From Nocardia transvalensis NBRC 15921 (GTDB taxonomy: Bacteria; Actinomycetota; Actinomycetes; Mycobacteriales; Mycobacteriaceae), in NCBI RefSeq assembly GCF_000308875.1, contig NZ_BAGL01000003.1, forward strand, positions 1-57,307: a DNA stretch of 57,307 bases. Direction: 5' to 3'. Each line of letters starts with the position of its first letter. Positions within the stretch are counted from its first letter, which is position 1. The position numbers and the translations under genes were made by a program. Shown here piece by piece: positions 26,817-34,639 of this stretch. Under the pieces are notes generated by a model. That model saw only the letters and a program-made list of their open reading frames with translations. It was not told where the DNA came from and did no database searches.

Positions 26817-27542
26817 ATGTCGGGCTTTTATCGAGACATCGCCGTATTGCGCGACGGCGGCCTGGCGGCAGACGAGGACCGGGCGCGGGCGGCGCCGGCC
26901 CGGGTACCCATCACGGTCCACGAACCGGACGGCAACGCGCGCGGCGGCATCGTGGTCCTGCACGAGTCCCGCGAGTTCGCCGACGCGTTGCTGGAGCTGA
27001 TGAGATCGCTCGCCGGTGAGGGCTGGATGGTGGTGGCGCCCAACCTGTTCCACCGCAACGGCAGCACCGAGGCCGTATTCGGTGACGACCTGTTCGCCGA
27101 TTTCGACGCGTGCTTCGACTGGCTGACCGGACGCGGGGTGTTCGACGACTGCGTCGGGGTGCTCGGCTTCGACTCGGCGGGAACGGCCGCGCTGCTCGTG
27201 GCGACCAACCGGCCGGTCGGCGCCGCGGTGAGCGTGGCGGCGCCCGGCATCGCCGACCCGCTGGGCGCCGGCGCCGACGCACTGGTCCGAGCCGCCCCGC
27301 GACTACAGGCCCCGTGGCTGGGCCTGTACGGCGCCGACGATCCCGCCACCCCGGTCGACCAGATCGAGAGCTTGCGCGACGCCGCCGCCCGCGCCATGGT
27401 CGCCACCCTGCTCGTCACCTATCCCGGCCTGCGGCACCGCCCCGACCACCCCGGCTTCGACGCCGCCGATTCCGAAGACGCGGAGACCGTGATCGCCGCC
27501 CAGACCAGAATCTTCGACTGGTTCGACAGTCACCTACGCTGA
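26817..27542 (+). CDS. Dienelactone-hydrolase-family protein with altered nucleophile site
   Basis: The 241-residue alpha/beta-hydrolase is of DLH type: GGIVVLHESREF (strand plus the conserved Glu), MVVAPNLFHR, and the elbow VGVLGFDSAGTAALL. In DLH the elbow holds Cys (G-x-C-x-G), but here the aligned residue is Asp119, followed by Ser. Downstream are APWLGLYGADDPATPVDQIE with the acid residue and RHRPDHPGFD with the His. ATG 26817 is used because residues before it look non-coding. The changed elbow makes classical lactone hydrolysis uncertain. It is divergent from pat, with a 124-nt shared promoter region. Confidence 0.82.
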   Translation: MSGFYRDIAVLRDGGLAADEDRARAAPARVPITVHEPDGNARGGIVVLHESREFADALLELMRSLAGEGWMVVAPNLFHRNGSTEAVFGDDLFADFDACFDWLTGRGVFDDCVGVLGFDSAGTAALLVATNRPVGAAVSVAAPGIADPLGAGADALVRAAPRLQAPWLGLYGADDPATPVDQIESLRDAAARAMVATLLVTYPGLRHRPDHPGFDAADSEDAETVIAAQTRIFDWFDSHLR

Positions 27543-27628
27543 CCAGCCGTTTTGCGTCCTGAGCGGTAGCTCTGTAATCTTGCCTCTCGGCGGTTCGAAA
27601 GGACCGGGCCCTCGACGAGAAGGCTCCA

Positions 27629-27718
27629 GGAGGCGTGCCAGAGCGGCCGAATGGGACTCACTGCTAATGAGTTGTCCCTTCACGGGGACCGGAGGTTCAA
27701 ATCCTCTCGCCTCCGCCA
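27629..27718 (+). tRNA. tRNA-Ser (anticodon GCU)
   Basis: Acceptor arms GGAGGCG/CGCCTCC pair fully. The anticodon loop CTGCTAA gives GCT. A long variable arm (CCCTTCACGGGGA) marks class II, and the T-arm is GGAGG-TTCAAAT-CCTCT. Discriminator G at 27715 is followed by an encoded CCA. Confidence 0.96.
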
Positions 27719-27736
27719 CGCCCGGCTTGCCGGGCG
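27719..27736 (+). terminator. Hairpin after tRNA-Ser(GCU)
   Basis: CGCCCGGC-TT-GCCGGGCG is a perfect inverted repeat directly after the encoded CCA. It has no T-run, so it may act as a processing signal or weak terminator. Confidence 0.45.
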
Positions 27737-27779
27737 CACAACTGAATACGATGTCGTCGGACCCAGTCCGGCAGACCCT

Positions 27780-27852
27780 GCGCCCGTAGCTCAACGGATA
27801 GAGCATCTGACTACGGATCAGAAGGTTGGGAGTTCGAGTCTCTCCGGGCGCG
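27780..27852 (+). tRNA. tRNA-Arg (anticodon ACG)
   Basis: Acceptor arms GCGCCCG/CGGGCGC are followed by discriminator G. The D-arm GTAGCTCAACGGATAGAGC, anticodon stem-loop TCTGACTACGGATCAGA (ACG, read as ICG after deamination by TadA) and T-arm GGGAG-TTCGAGT-CTCTC are all regular. CCA is not encoded. The tadA gene needed for A34-to-I lies at 44840-45304. Confidence 0.96.
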
Positions 27853-27866
27853 CACCAGGTAGAAGG

Positions 27867-27895
27867 CCCCTTCGCTCACTGCGGAGGGGTTTTTT
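27867..27895 (+). terminator. Rho-independent terminator after the tRNA pair
   Basis: CCCCTTCGC-TCACT-GCGGAGGGG forms a nine-pair stem (one G-U), followed by six T residues. This is a textbook intrinsic terminator for the tRNA-Ser/tRNA-Arg transcript. Confidence 0.88.
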
Positions 27896-27950
27896 CCGTC
27901 CGGCCATCAGCCCGGTCCACCGGCTGTGGTCACGGCACACCACGGTGGTC

Positions 27951-28166
27951 TCACGAGTCGCCGAAGAACGCCAGGTACGCGGCCCGGCTGACTGCGAACC
28001 GAGCTTGAGACTCCTCGAACTGCTCCCTCGCCCGCCGCATGGGCTCTGACTCGCCACCCCCCACCGATGACGGCGTAGCGCGGGCATCCTCGACCTGACG
28101 GCCATGCCGTAAATCTCTCATCGCCCCGCCGTCCTTCGGTCCCGCCAATCGTGCCGAGGTGTCCAC
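27951..28166 (-). CDS. Small charged helical protein, possible paralogue of the next ORF
   Basis: The GTG at 28166 has AGGGAG eight bases upstream and opens a 71-codon frame. An internal ATG at 28121 would give 56 residues starting MRDLRHGRQ. The C-terminal part, MRRAREQFEESQARFAVSRAAYLAFFGDS, is a likely amphipathic helix. The upstream ORF also can start with MRDL, and both have an Arg/Ala-rich heptad-like tail, so they may be diverged duplicates. No family is recognised, and the ORF could be non-coding. Confidence 0.4.
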   Translation of the reverse strand: MDTSARLAGPKDGGAMRDLRHGRQVEDARATPSSVGGGESEPMRRAREQFEESQARFAVSRAAYLAFFGDS

Positions 28167-28181
28167 TGGCCGTGCTCCCTG

Positions 28182-28403
28182 TTACCCGAAGTCCCCGTGA
28201 GACGCCGCAATACGAGCCAGGCGCGCACGAGAGTCCTCGACCGCGAGTTTCGCCCGCAACATCCTCGACCGTGCCGCCGCACCCTCCAGTCGATATCTAC
28301 GCACCCGATGCCGAGCATCCGCCAGAAACATCTTCGCCGAGGTCAGTGCGTCACGGGAATCCGCGACGTAACCGCGGCAGTCGAAAGGTTCCAAGTCCCG
28401 CAT
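28182..28403 (-). CDS. Small coiled-coil-like hypothetical protein
   Basis: The 73-residue frame from ATG 28403 starts MRDLEPFDCRG. A charged helical region follows (VADSRDALTSAKMFLADARH, then RMLRAKLAVEDSRARLARIAA). The frame stays open to 28508, but that extension overlaps a stem-loop-like segment and lacks a start signal. It reads into the 27951-28166 ORF after a 15-nt gap, so the two could be one transcript. Family unknown; support is codon use and helical periodicity only. Confidence 0.42.
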   Translation of the reverse strand: MRDLEPFDCRGYVADSRDALTSAKMFLADARHRVRRYRLEGAAARSRMLRAKLAVEDSRARLARIAASHGDFG

Positions 28404-28558
28404 AGCCCTTGGGTACCCAGACAGGGACCGGAGATTCCCCGATCCCCGATCTGCATTGCCAGGTCGGGGGATTCTTATCGGAATGACTCGCCGGAGAGGC
28501 TCCGGCATCCTTGATTCGCGCCCTCCGACGAGGATGGCCTGGACGAGGAGTTGTATCG

Positions 28559-29569
28559 ATGACGGAAGCCCTCGAGTGCCCGCCGCAGACCGTCGAGCCG
28601 ATCGAGTTCGTGGCGGATCTGCTGGATAGCGTGGCCGCGCCGGATCCGGGGGCGCGGACGGTGACCGATCCCCGGGTGGCGGCGGAGTTGGTTGCGGGCG
28701 AGACTCGGTCGCGGGTGCGGGCCGTGCTCGAGCATGTCGGTGGGACGCCTGTGGTTCTGCTCAGTGGGGGAGTCGACTCGATTTATGTGGCTGCCGTCGC
28801 GGCCGAGTTGGGTGGTGCGCCGCGTGCTGTCACGGTTGTCACGGACGGGGCCTCCGACGAGGACCATGCCAGCGCGGCGGCCGAGGCGCTCGGGCTGCGG
28901 CACGACATCGTCCGGCTCACCCGCGACGACGTCATCGACTTGGCGCGCGACACCATCATTCGCCTGAACACCTCCGAGCTGTGGGAGGTTACCGCGGGCA
29001 TTCCGCTGCTCGCTGCGCGTCGGGTTCTCGACGCGATTCCCGATGGTGGGGCGATCCTGACCGGGAGCGGCGCGGACGCGATTCTCGCCGGCGGCCGCTC
29101 GCTCTCTTACCCGCTCGAATCCGACAGCGCCCGAACCGAACTCGACGCGATGATCCGCGCCGAGACCGCCGCCAACTTCCGCCGCGATCGGCTGGTGCCG
29201 GACTTCTATCCGGCGCTCTTGGAGGACAAGGCATCCCGGCTGGTCCATGTCTTTCAAACGGTCCGCTGGTGGAGGCTCGCCGAAACCCTCGCCCCACCAG
29301 CGCTTTTCGGCACCCGCGACGACCATCCCATCGACAAACTGGCCCTCAGGCTCGCCTGCGAGGCCCAATTACCCCCCACCGCAGCCCATCTCGCCTGGTC
29401 CGTCAAAGACCCCATCCAACGCTCCACGGGCCTGATGTCCGTCCTCTTCACCGCCGCCCGCACCTACGCGGCCACCCTCCCCGGGGCGGACACCTACACG
29501 AACCCCCTGACCGAAGACCCGGAAGCCATCGCGACCCGCTTCTACCTCGACATCCTCGGCCGCCGCTGA
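28559..29569 (+). CDS. Stand-alone asparagine-synthetase C-domain (PP-loop ATP pyrophosphatase) protein
   Basis: The 336-residue protein has the PP-loop motif LLSGGVDSIYVAAV (SGGVDS at 69-74), RAVTVVTDGASDEDHASAAAEALGLRH, and the second AsnB motif GGAILTGSGADAILAGG. A family-type helical end follows. The N-terminal glutamine amidotransferase domain with its catalytic Cys2 is absent, and the start at 28559 has GAGGAG eight bases upstream, so it is not a truncation by the chosen start. Such proteins adenylate a carboxylate and pass it to ammonia, an amine or an internal nucleophile (as in beta-lactam or lasso-peptide synthetases). The substrate is unknown. The neighbours are tiny helical ORFs and a HIRAN-like gene. 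Confidence 0.85.
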   Translation: MTEALECPPQTVEPIEFVADLLDSVAAPDPGARTVTDPRVAAELVAGETRSRVRAVLEHVGGTPVVLLSGGVDSIYVAAVAAELGGAPRAVTVVTDGASDEDHASAAAEALGLRHDIVRLTRDDVIDLARDTIIRLNTSELWEVTAGIPLLAARRVLDAIPDGGAILTGSGADAILAGGRSLSYPLESDSARTELDAMIRAETAANFRRDRLVPDFYPALLEDKASRLVHVFQTVRWWRLAETLAPPALFGTRDDHPIDKLALRLACEAQLPPTAAHLAWSVKDPIQRSTGLMSVLFTAARTYAATLPGADTYTNPLTEDPEAIATRFYLDILGRR

Positions 29570-29681
29570 GTTCGGACCGAACCGTCGGCGATCGCGTAAC
29601 GGCGGCCCTCCGGCGGCGATTCACTGCCGAGACATCGCAATTCTCCGCCCGCGGGGCGGCGCCGAGGGGATCGAGCAGAGG

Positions 29682-30731
29682 ATGGCCGGACAACCGTTCG
29701 TCTTGTGGGGAAAACAGACCTGGCACGGGCAGGAGGTCGTCGGCGAATCGCACTACGTCGACGCCATTCGACGCCTCTTCGTGGACGGAGTCGATGAAGA
29801 ATGGACGGAACTGACCGCCACGGCCGATCTGGTGCCGGAGCCCGGGAATCCTCATGACTCGAATGCCGTGAAAGTTGTGGTGGCTGGTGCCCTGGTGGGT
29901 TATCTGCCACGCCAGGACGCCGCTCGCTATGCGCCGGTGTTGTCCACACTGGTGTCGAACGGCTTGCTACCCCAGACGTCGGCGCGCGTGATCGGTTCGC
30001 TCGTCACGGATCTGGTATCCGACAGGTGGGGCCGACTGACGGAGCAGAAGAGGTTCGCCTGCAGCGTGCAACTCGCCCTGGCCGAGCCGGATCTGCTGGT
30101 TCCCGCCAATATGCCGCCACCTGAGCGGTATGTGCTGCTGCCCGAAGGGCGTGCCATCCAGGTCACGGGCGAGGAGGCGTACGTCGACAGGCTCGCGCCG
30201 TTGCTCGGATCGTCGGCCGAACGATGGATATACGTCACTCTGCACGAGGTGACCGAGCAACTGGCGCGGTCTTCGCGGATTGTCGTCGAGGTTCGAGTCG
30301 ACGGTGAACCCGCGGGTCGGCTCACTCCGAAGATGAGCGGTGAACTGCTGCCCGCCATCCGGCATTTCACGGAGCGTGATCTCGCAACTGCTGCCCGGGC
30401 GATTCTGAAAGGCAATCACCTGAAGGTCGACGTGGTGCTACAGGTCGTGCGCGCTGGGGAGTTGTCGGCCGAATGGCTGGCGGAGCCGCCGATATCGCAA
30501 AGCAACTGGCACCCCACCGCGTCGGGCGCCACCGAAACCGCTGAGCCGCAGCCAAGTTCGTCTGCCCTCGCCACGACCGTCACGGCGACGTCCACCGGGT
30601 GGCGTTTCAACCCGCCGCCCGGGTGGCCCGCTCCTCCAACGGATTGGGTGCCCCCGCCCGGCTGGCAGATTCCGCCCGGAATGCCGCCGGTTCCGGAAGG
30701 CTGGCAATGGTGGGTGCCCTCAGGACGTTAG
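29682..30731 (+). CDS. Double HIRAN-like protein with Pro/Trp-rich tail
   Basis: In this 349-residue protein, residues 18-100 fit a HIRAN domain: VVGESHYVDAIRRLF, then DLVPEPGNPHDSNAVKVVVAGALVGYLPRQDAARYAPVL, with the NP-x-D-x-N-A-V core that marks the family. Residues about 155-245 repeat the plan in diverged form (IQVTGEEAYVDRLAPLLG, VVEVRVDGEPAGRLTPKM). The end (308-346) alternates PPPGW/PPTDW/PPGM/PEGW, a display motif common in actinobacterial proteins. HIRAN domains bind 3' DNA ends or stalled forks and are usually fused to helicases or nucleases; here no such domain is present. It is probably single-gene, 112 nt after the PP-loop gene. Confidence 0.78.
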   Translation: MAGQPFVLWGKQTWHGQEVVGESHYVDAIRRLFVDGVDEEWTELTATADLVPEPGNPHDSNAVKVVVAGALVGYLPRQDAARYAPVLSTLVSNGLLPQTSARVIGSLVTDLVSDRWGRLTEQKRFACSVQLALAEPDLLVPANMPPPERYVLLPEGRAIQVTGEEAYVDRLAPLLGSSAERWIYVTLHEVTEQLARSSRIVVEVRVDGEPAGRLTPKMSGELLPAIRHFTERDLATAARAILKGNHLKVDVVLQVVRAGELSAEWLAEPPISQSNWHPTASGATETAEPQPSSSALATTVTATSTGWRFNPPPGWPAPPTDWVPPPGWQIPPGMPPVPEGWQWWVPSGR

Positions 30732-31987
30732 GTCGAGCGGGTGAGTTCCCAGATCACGTCGGTGCCGGATTCGGCGGGGGTGAGGGGGTCTCGGGCGGGG
30801 GTGCGGCGGGCGATTTCGGTGAAGCCGAGGCGTTGGGGGACTCGGGCGCTGGCGGTGTTGGCCTCGTCGGTCCAGATTTGGACTCGGGTGATGCCGGGGA
30901 GGGTGAAGGCCTGGTCGGTCAGGGCGGCTGCGGCGGTGGTGATGTAGCCGTGGCCGGTGTGGTCGGGGTGTAGCCAGTAGCCGATCTCCAGGCCGTCCGG
31001 GCCGATGCGCTGTTCCAGGCCGCAGACGCCGACGGGCTGGCCGGAGACGGTGACGAGGTAGGTGTAAGAGGTTCCCGCCGACCAGTTCTCGCGTGTGCGG
31101 GTGAGGAATTCGTCTACGGCGGCGCGGGGGTGCGGGCCGGTCTGCGGAACCCAGTTCATCCACGGGCGCAGGTGGGTCAGCGATTCGTTGATGATGCGGT
31201 GCAGCGTGTCCGCGTCGGTCGGGCGGATGCGCCGCAGGTGCACGTTGTCGCGGTGGATGGATTCGGCGGGGCGGGTCATGCGGTCATGGTCGCAAGTTCG
31301 ATCGAGCTGGGTGAGATAGGTGTCCAGCTGGGCCGCGCCGGTGAGGAGGGCTCGGCTGCGGGTGGTGAGGCGGTCTTGCCAGGCCTCGAGGAAGGCGCTC
31401 AGAGCGTCCGAACCGCCTGCCTCGCGCAGGGATTCGAGGAACTGTGCGACCTTGGGTAGGGGGTACCCGCCGCGACGTAGCTGCCGTGCGATCTCGGCGT
31501 CGCGCACGCTGTCGGGGCCGTAGGTGCGGTAGCCCGTGGCGCGGTCGCGTTGCGGGTGGAGGATGTTCGCGGACTCCCAGGCGCGCAGGGTGGCCGGGTG
31601 TACGGCGAGGCGGCGGGCGAGTTCGCCGACGGTCAGGGGGTGGCCGCGGACGGGGGTCGTTGGTGAAGTAGCCAGGCTGCCGAGGGCCGCCGCGACCTCG
31701 GTGCGGGTGTCGCGTTCGGCACGCAGTTCGGCGTGGGTGGCATCGATGAGCCGGTAGGCGGAATCGGTGTCGCCGCGATTGATCGCGCGCATGATGTCCA
31801 GTGCGCGGCTGTGGCCGTGGCCGGCGCGCAGTGCGAGGAAGGTGCGCAGGGCCTGGGCGTGCAGGGGTGTGTAGCGGCGGTAGCCGGATGCGCTGCGCTC
31901 GGTCGGCGGGAGGGCGCCCGCGTCGTCGTAGTTGCGGATCGCCTGGGCGGACAATCCGTGTTCGCGGGCGAGATCGATGGGCCGCAC
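30728..31987 (-). CDS. Tandem MerR-type regulator fused to a GNAT acetyltransferase
   Basis: In this 419-residue protein, residues 1-70 are a MerR helix-turn-helix (RPIDLAREHGLSAQAIRNYDDAGALPP, SGYRRYTPLHAQAL). Residues 116-190 are a second one (LTVGELARRLAVHPATLRAWESANILHP, TGYRTYGPDSVRDAEIARQL). This two-HTH design is known from TioE-type regulators. From about 245 a RimJ/RimL-like GNAT domain follows (VHLRRIRPTDADTLHRI, VGVCGLEQR, GHGYITTAAAALTDQAF, ASARVPQRLGFTEIAR). Met237 at the junction has no ribosome-binding site, so one polypeptide is likely. The GTG start at 31987 has GGAGGTGA upstream. It is divergent from an erythromycin-esterase homologue. Confidence 0.85.
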   Translation of the reverse strand: MRPIDLAREHGLSAQAIRNYDDAGALPPTERSASGYRRYTPLHAQALRTFLALRAGHGHSRALDIMRAINRGDTDSAYRLIDATHAELRAERDTRTEVAAALGSLATSPTTPVRGHPLTVGELARRLAVHPATLRAWESANILHPQRDRATGYRTYGPDSVRDAEIARQLRRGGYPLPKVAQFLESLREAGGSDALSAFLEAWQDRLTTRSRALLTGAAQLDTYLTQLDRTCDHDRMTRPAESIHRDNVHLRRIRPTDADTLHRIINESLTHLRPWMNWVPQTGPHPRAAVDEFLTRTRENWSAGTSYTYLVTVSGQPVGVCGLEQRIGPDGLEIGYWLHPDHTGHGYITTAAAALTDQAFTLPGITRVQIWTDEANTASARVPQRLGFTEIARRTPARDPLTPAESGTDVIWELTRST

Positions 31988-32098
31988 CGCTCACCTCCGT
32001 TTGAGACTTTCGCTCCATTCACCAGGAGAAAATCGCAGAAGTTTCACCCGAATCTTCAACGATAGCGTCGAGGGCAGTCGTTCCGGAAAGGGGTTCTC

Positions 32099-33343
32099 AT
32101 GTCCACTCCCACCGCACCCGGTGGAATCGGCCGCCCGCTCGACGACCCGGCGAGCCTGGGTCGTGCCGTAGACGAACTGCTCGCCGCGCGAGCCGAGCCG
32201 CCGGTGTTGCTCGGACTGGGCGAGCCGGCACACGGGGTCGAGGCATTTCCGTTGCTGCGCAACGATCTTCTTCGGCGCCTGGTCGAGCGGGGGTTCCGGT
32301 CGGTCGCGCTGGAGATCGATATCTTCGCCGCGTCCCTGGTCGACGGCTATGTGAACGGGGAGCCGGGGGATCTCGACACGGTCCTGGAGACCGGGTTCAG
32401 CCATGGGTTCGGCAGCATCCCGGGCAATCGTGAACTCGTCGAATGGCTTCGCGCGCACAATGCCGGCCGCCCGCCACGGGATCGGGTGCGCTTCCTCGGT
32501 TTCGACGCACCGCTCGAGACCTACTCCGCGCCGAGCCCGCGACGCTCGCTGACCGCCGTCCACGACTACCTGCCCGCGACGTTGCGGCCCGAGTCGGCCC
32601 GCGATCTCGAGGCGCTGCTCGGCGACGACGCCGACTGGACGAACCAGGCGGCCGTCTTCGACCCCGCGCAATCCATCGGCGATTCCGACCGCGCCCGCGC
32701 CCTGCGCATCGCCGCGGACGACCTCGCCAGCGCCCTCCGCCGCGCGGCACCGGACCTGCGCGCCGCCGACCCGACCGGTTACGACGGTGCCCTCGCCCAC
32801 GCCCGCACCGCTCGGGGCCTGCTGCGCTATCAGGCCACCCTGGCCTCGTCCGCCCCCGGTCGCGTCGGCACGCTGTTCAGCCTGCGCACCGAGATGATGG
32901 CCGAGAACCTCCTCGCCATCCGAGAGCAGGAGCAGCACCGGGGGCCGACCTTGGTCTTCGCGCACAACGAACACCTGCGTCGCAGGCGATCCGGCGCCCC
33001 GGTCGGCAGGGATGACGTGCGCGGTGGGAACACTGACGCCGCCGTGAGCTGGGGGAGTGCCGGTGCTCTCGTCGACCTCACCCTCGGCGAGCGCTACATG
33101 TTCGTGGCGACTGACACCGGTCTCGACAGCAACCCCGGCACCCTCCAGCACGAACTGAAAGAGGCGACCACACGCCGCGCCTTGTTCCCCGCGCCGACCC
33201 TGCGCGCCGCCCTCCCTCCGACGATCGGCACAGCCGAACCCATTGTGCGCGGCCACATCCCGCTCACACCCGAGGACCTCACCTCCACCGATGCGGTCAT
33301 CTTCGTTGCCGACACCGACGGGAAACAGCATCAATACTGGTAG
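32099..33343 (+). CDS. Erythromycin-esterase-family protein
   Basis: The 414-residue protein has the family core: LLGLGEPAHGVEAFPLLRNDLLRRLVE (G-E-x-x-H-G), SVALEIDIFAASLVDGYV, RVRFLGFDAP, and TLVFAHNEHLRRR with a second conserved His. EreA/EreB hydrolyse the macrolactone ring of erythromycin; most chromosomal homologues, like this one, have untested substrates. GGAAAGGGG lies five bases before the ATG. It shares a 111-nt intergenic region with the MerR-GNAT gene, which probably regulates it (inference), making a possible inducible drug-modification pair. Confidence 0.88.
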   Translation: MSTPTAPGGIGRPLDDPASLGRAVDELLAARAEPPVLLGLGEPAHGVEAFPLLRNDLLRRLVERGFRSVALEIDIFAASLVDGYVNGEPGDLDTVLETGFSHGFGSIPGNRELVEWLRAHNAGRPPRDRVRFLGFDAPLETYSAPSPRRSLTAVHDYLPATLRPESARDLEALLGDDADWTNQAAVFDPAQSIGDSDRARALRIAADDLASALRRAAPDLRAADPTGYDGALAHARTARGLLRYQATLASSAPGRVGTLFSLRTEMMAENLLAIREQEQHRGPTLVFAHNEHLRRRRSGAPVGRDDVRGGNTDAAVSWGSAGALVDLTLGERYMFVATDTGLDSNPGTLQHELKEATTRRALFPAPTLRAALPPTIGTAEPIVRGHIPLTPEDLTSTDAVIFVADTDGKQHQYW

Positions 33344-33474
33344 CGCATCCGGTAGTCACTCGACCCCGAAACCCGGTGTTGCTGGCCGACCTGTCCGGGG
33401 CACTCGAGTAACGTTCTCCCGCAGGCTCGGCGCGGGTGGCGACGCCGGACGGGTACAGGAGGCGGAAGGGACAC

Positions 33475-34632
33475 GTGACGGGCGCGCGGATGGTCGGGCT
33501 GTTCGCCGGAATCGGCGGGCTGGAGCTGGGCCTGAGCGCGCACGGATGGCAGACCGAACTGCTGTGCGAGATCGATCCGGGGGCGCGGGCCGTGCTGTCG
33601 GACCGCTTCCCCGAGGTCGACGTGCACACCGATGTCACGCGGCTGCGGGCGCTGCCGTCCGGCACGGATCTGGTCGCCGCCGGATTTCCCTGCCAGGACC
33701 TGTCCCAGGCCGGGCGGACCGCCGGAATCACCGGCGCGCGTTCGGGTCTGGTGGACGAGGTGTTCCGGCTGGTGCGGCGCAAACGCGGGCCGCGCTGGCT
33801 GCTGATCGAGAACGTGCCGTTCATGCTGCAACTCGGCCGCGGGCAGGCGATGCTGCACATCACCACCGCGCTGGAGGAACTCGGCTATACCTGGGCGTAT
33901 CGGGTGGTGGACGCCCGCGCGTTCGGGTTGCCGCAGCGGCGGCAGCGGGTGCTCATGCTGGCCTCGCGCACCGAGGATCCGCGGCCGGTGCTGTTCGGCA
34001 CCGACGCCGGGCCGCGCACGATCGGCGACGCCGCCGCGGACCCCTGCGGCTTCTACTGGACCGAGGGCGTCCGCGGGCTCGGCTGGGCCGTGAACGCCGT
34101 GCCGACCCTCAAGGGCGGATCCGGCCTCGGCATCGCCAGCCCGCCCGCCGTGCGGCTGCCGTCCGGCGAGATCGTCACCCCCGGACTCGCCGATGCCGAA
34201 CGCCTGCAAGGCTTTTCACCCGGCTGGACGGAACCGGCCCTCGACGCGCCGGGCGTCCGCCAGGGCCACCGCTGGAAACTGGTCGGCAATGCGGTGAGCG
34301 TGCGCATGGCGGCCTGGGCCGGCGCGCGGCTGACCGATCCGGTGGTCGACACGATTCCCGACGACCTCCCGCTGCCCGGTAACCGCTGGCCCACGGCTGC
34401 GTGGGGCCGCGCCGGGGTCGCGCACCGGGTCGCGGTCTCCACCTGGCCGGTGCACGAGCCGTACGAGGACCTGCGCTGGTTCCTCGAGGACGCCCGCCTG
34501 CTGTCCGCCCGCGCCACCGCCGGATTCCTGCGCCGCGCCGCCCGCGGCACCCTGCGCTTCCCACCCGGATTCCTTGCCGATGTGGAGAACCACCTGCTCC
34601 GCATGGGAGGGTTTCCCCAGGAAGCGGCATGA
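33475..34632 (+). CDS. C5-cytosine DNA methyltransferase (Dcm-like)
   Basis: The 385-residue protein starts at GTG 33475, with GGAAGGG just upstream; an ATG at 33436 would add a poor extension. Motif I is LFAGIGGLELGL (9-20), motif IV GFPCQDLSQAG with catalytic Cys73, motif VI IENVP (111-115), motif VIII QRRQRVLML, and motif X in KLVGNAVSVRMA. The target-recognition region is rather short, and about 80 extra residues follow motif X. It methylates cytosine C5 in an unknown sequence. The next gene, 7 nt later, is a Vsr endonuclease, and no restriction endonuclease is adjacent. Confidence 0.93.
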   Translation: MTGARMVGLFAGIGGLELGLSAHGWQTELLCEIDPGARAVLSDRFPEVDVHTDVTRLRALPSGTDLVAAGFPCQDLSQAGRTAGITGARSGLVDEVFRLVRRKRGPRWLLIENVPFMLQLGRGQAMLHITTALEELGYTWAYRVVDARAFGLPQRRQRVLMLASRTEDPRPVLFGTDAGPRTIGDAAADPCGFYWTEGVRGLGWAVNAVPTLKGGSGLGIASPPAVRLPSGEIVTPGLADAERLQGFSPGWTEPALDAPGVRQGHRWKLVGNAVSVRMAAWAGARLTDPVVDTIPDDLPLPGNRWPTAAWGRAGVAHRVAVSTWPVHEPYEDLRWFLEDARLLSARATAGFLRRAARGTLRFPPGFLADVENHLLRMGGFPQEAA

Positions 34633-34639
34633 GAGCGAG

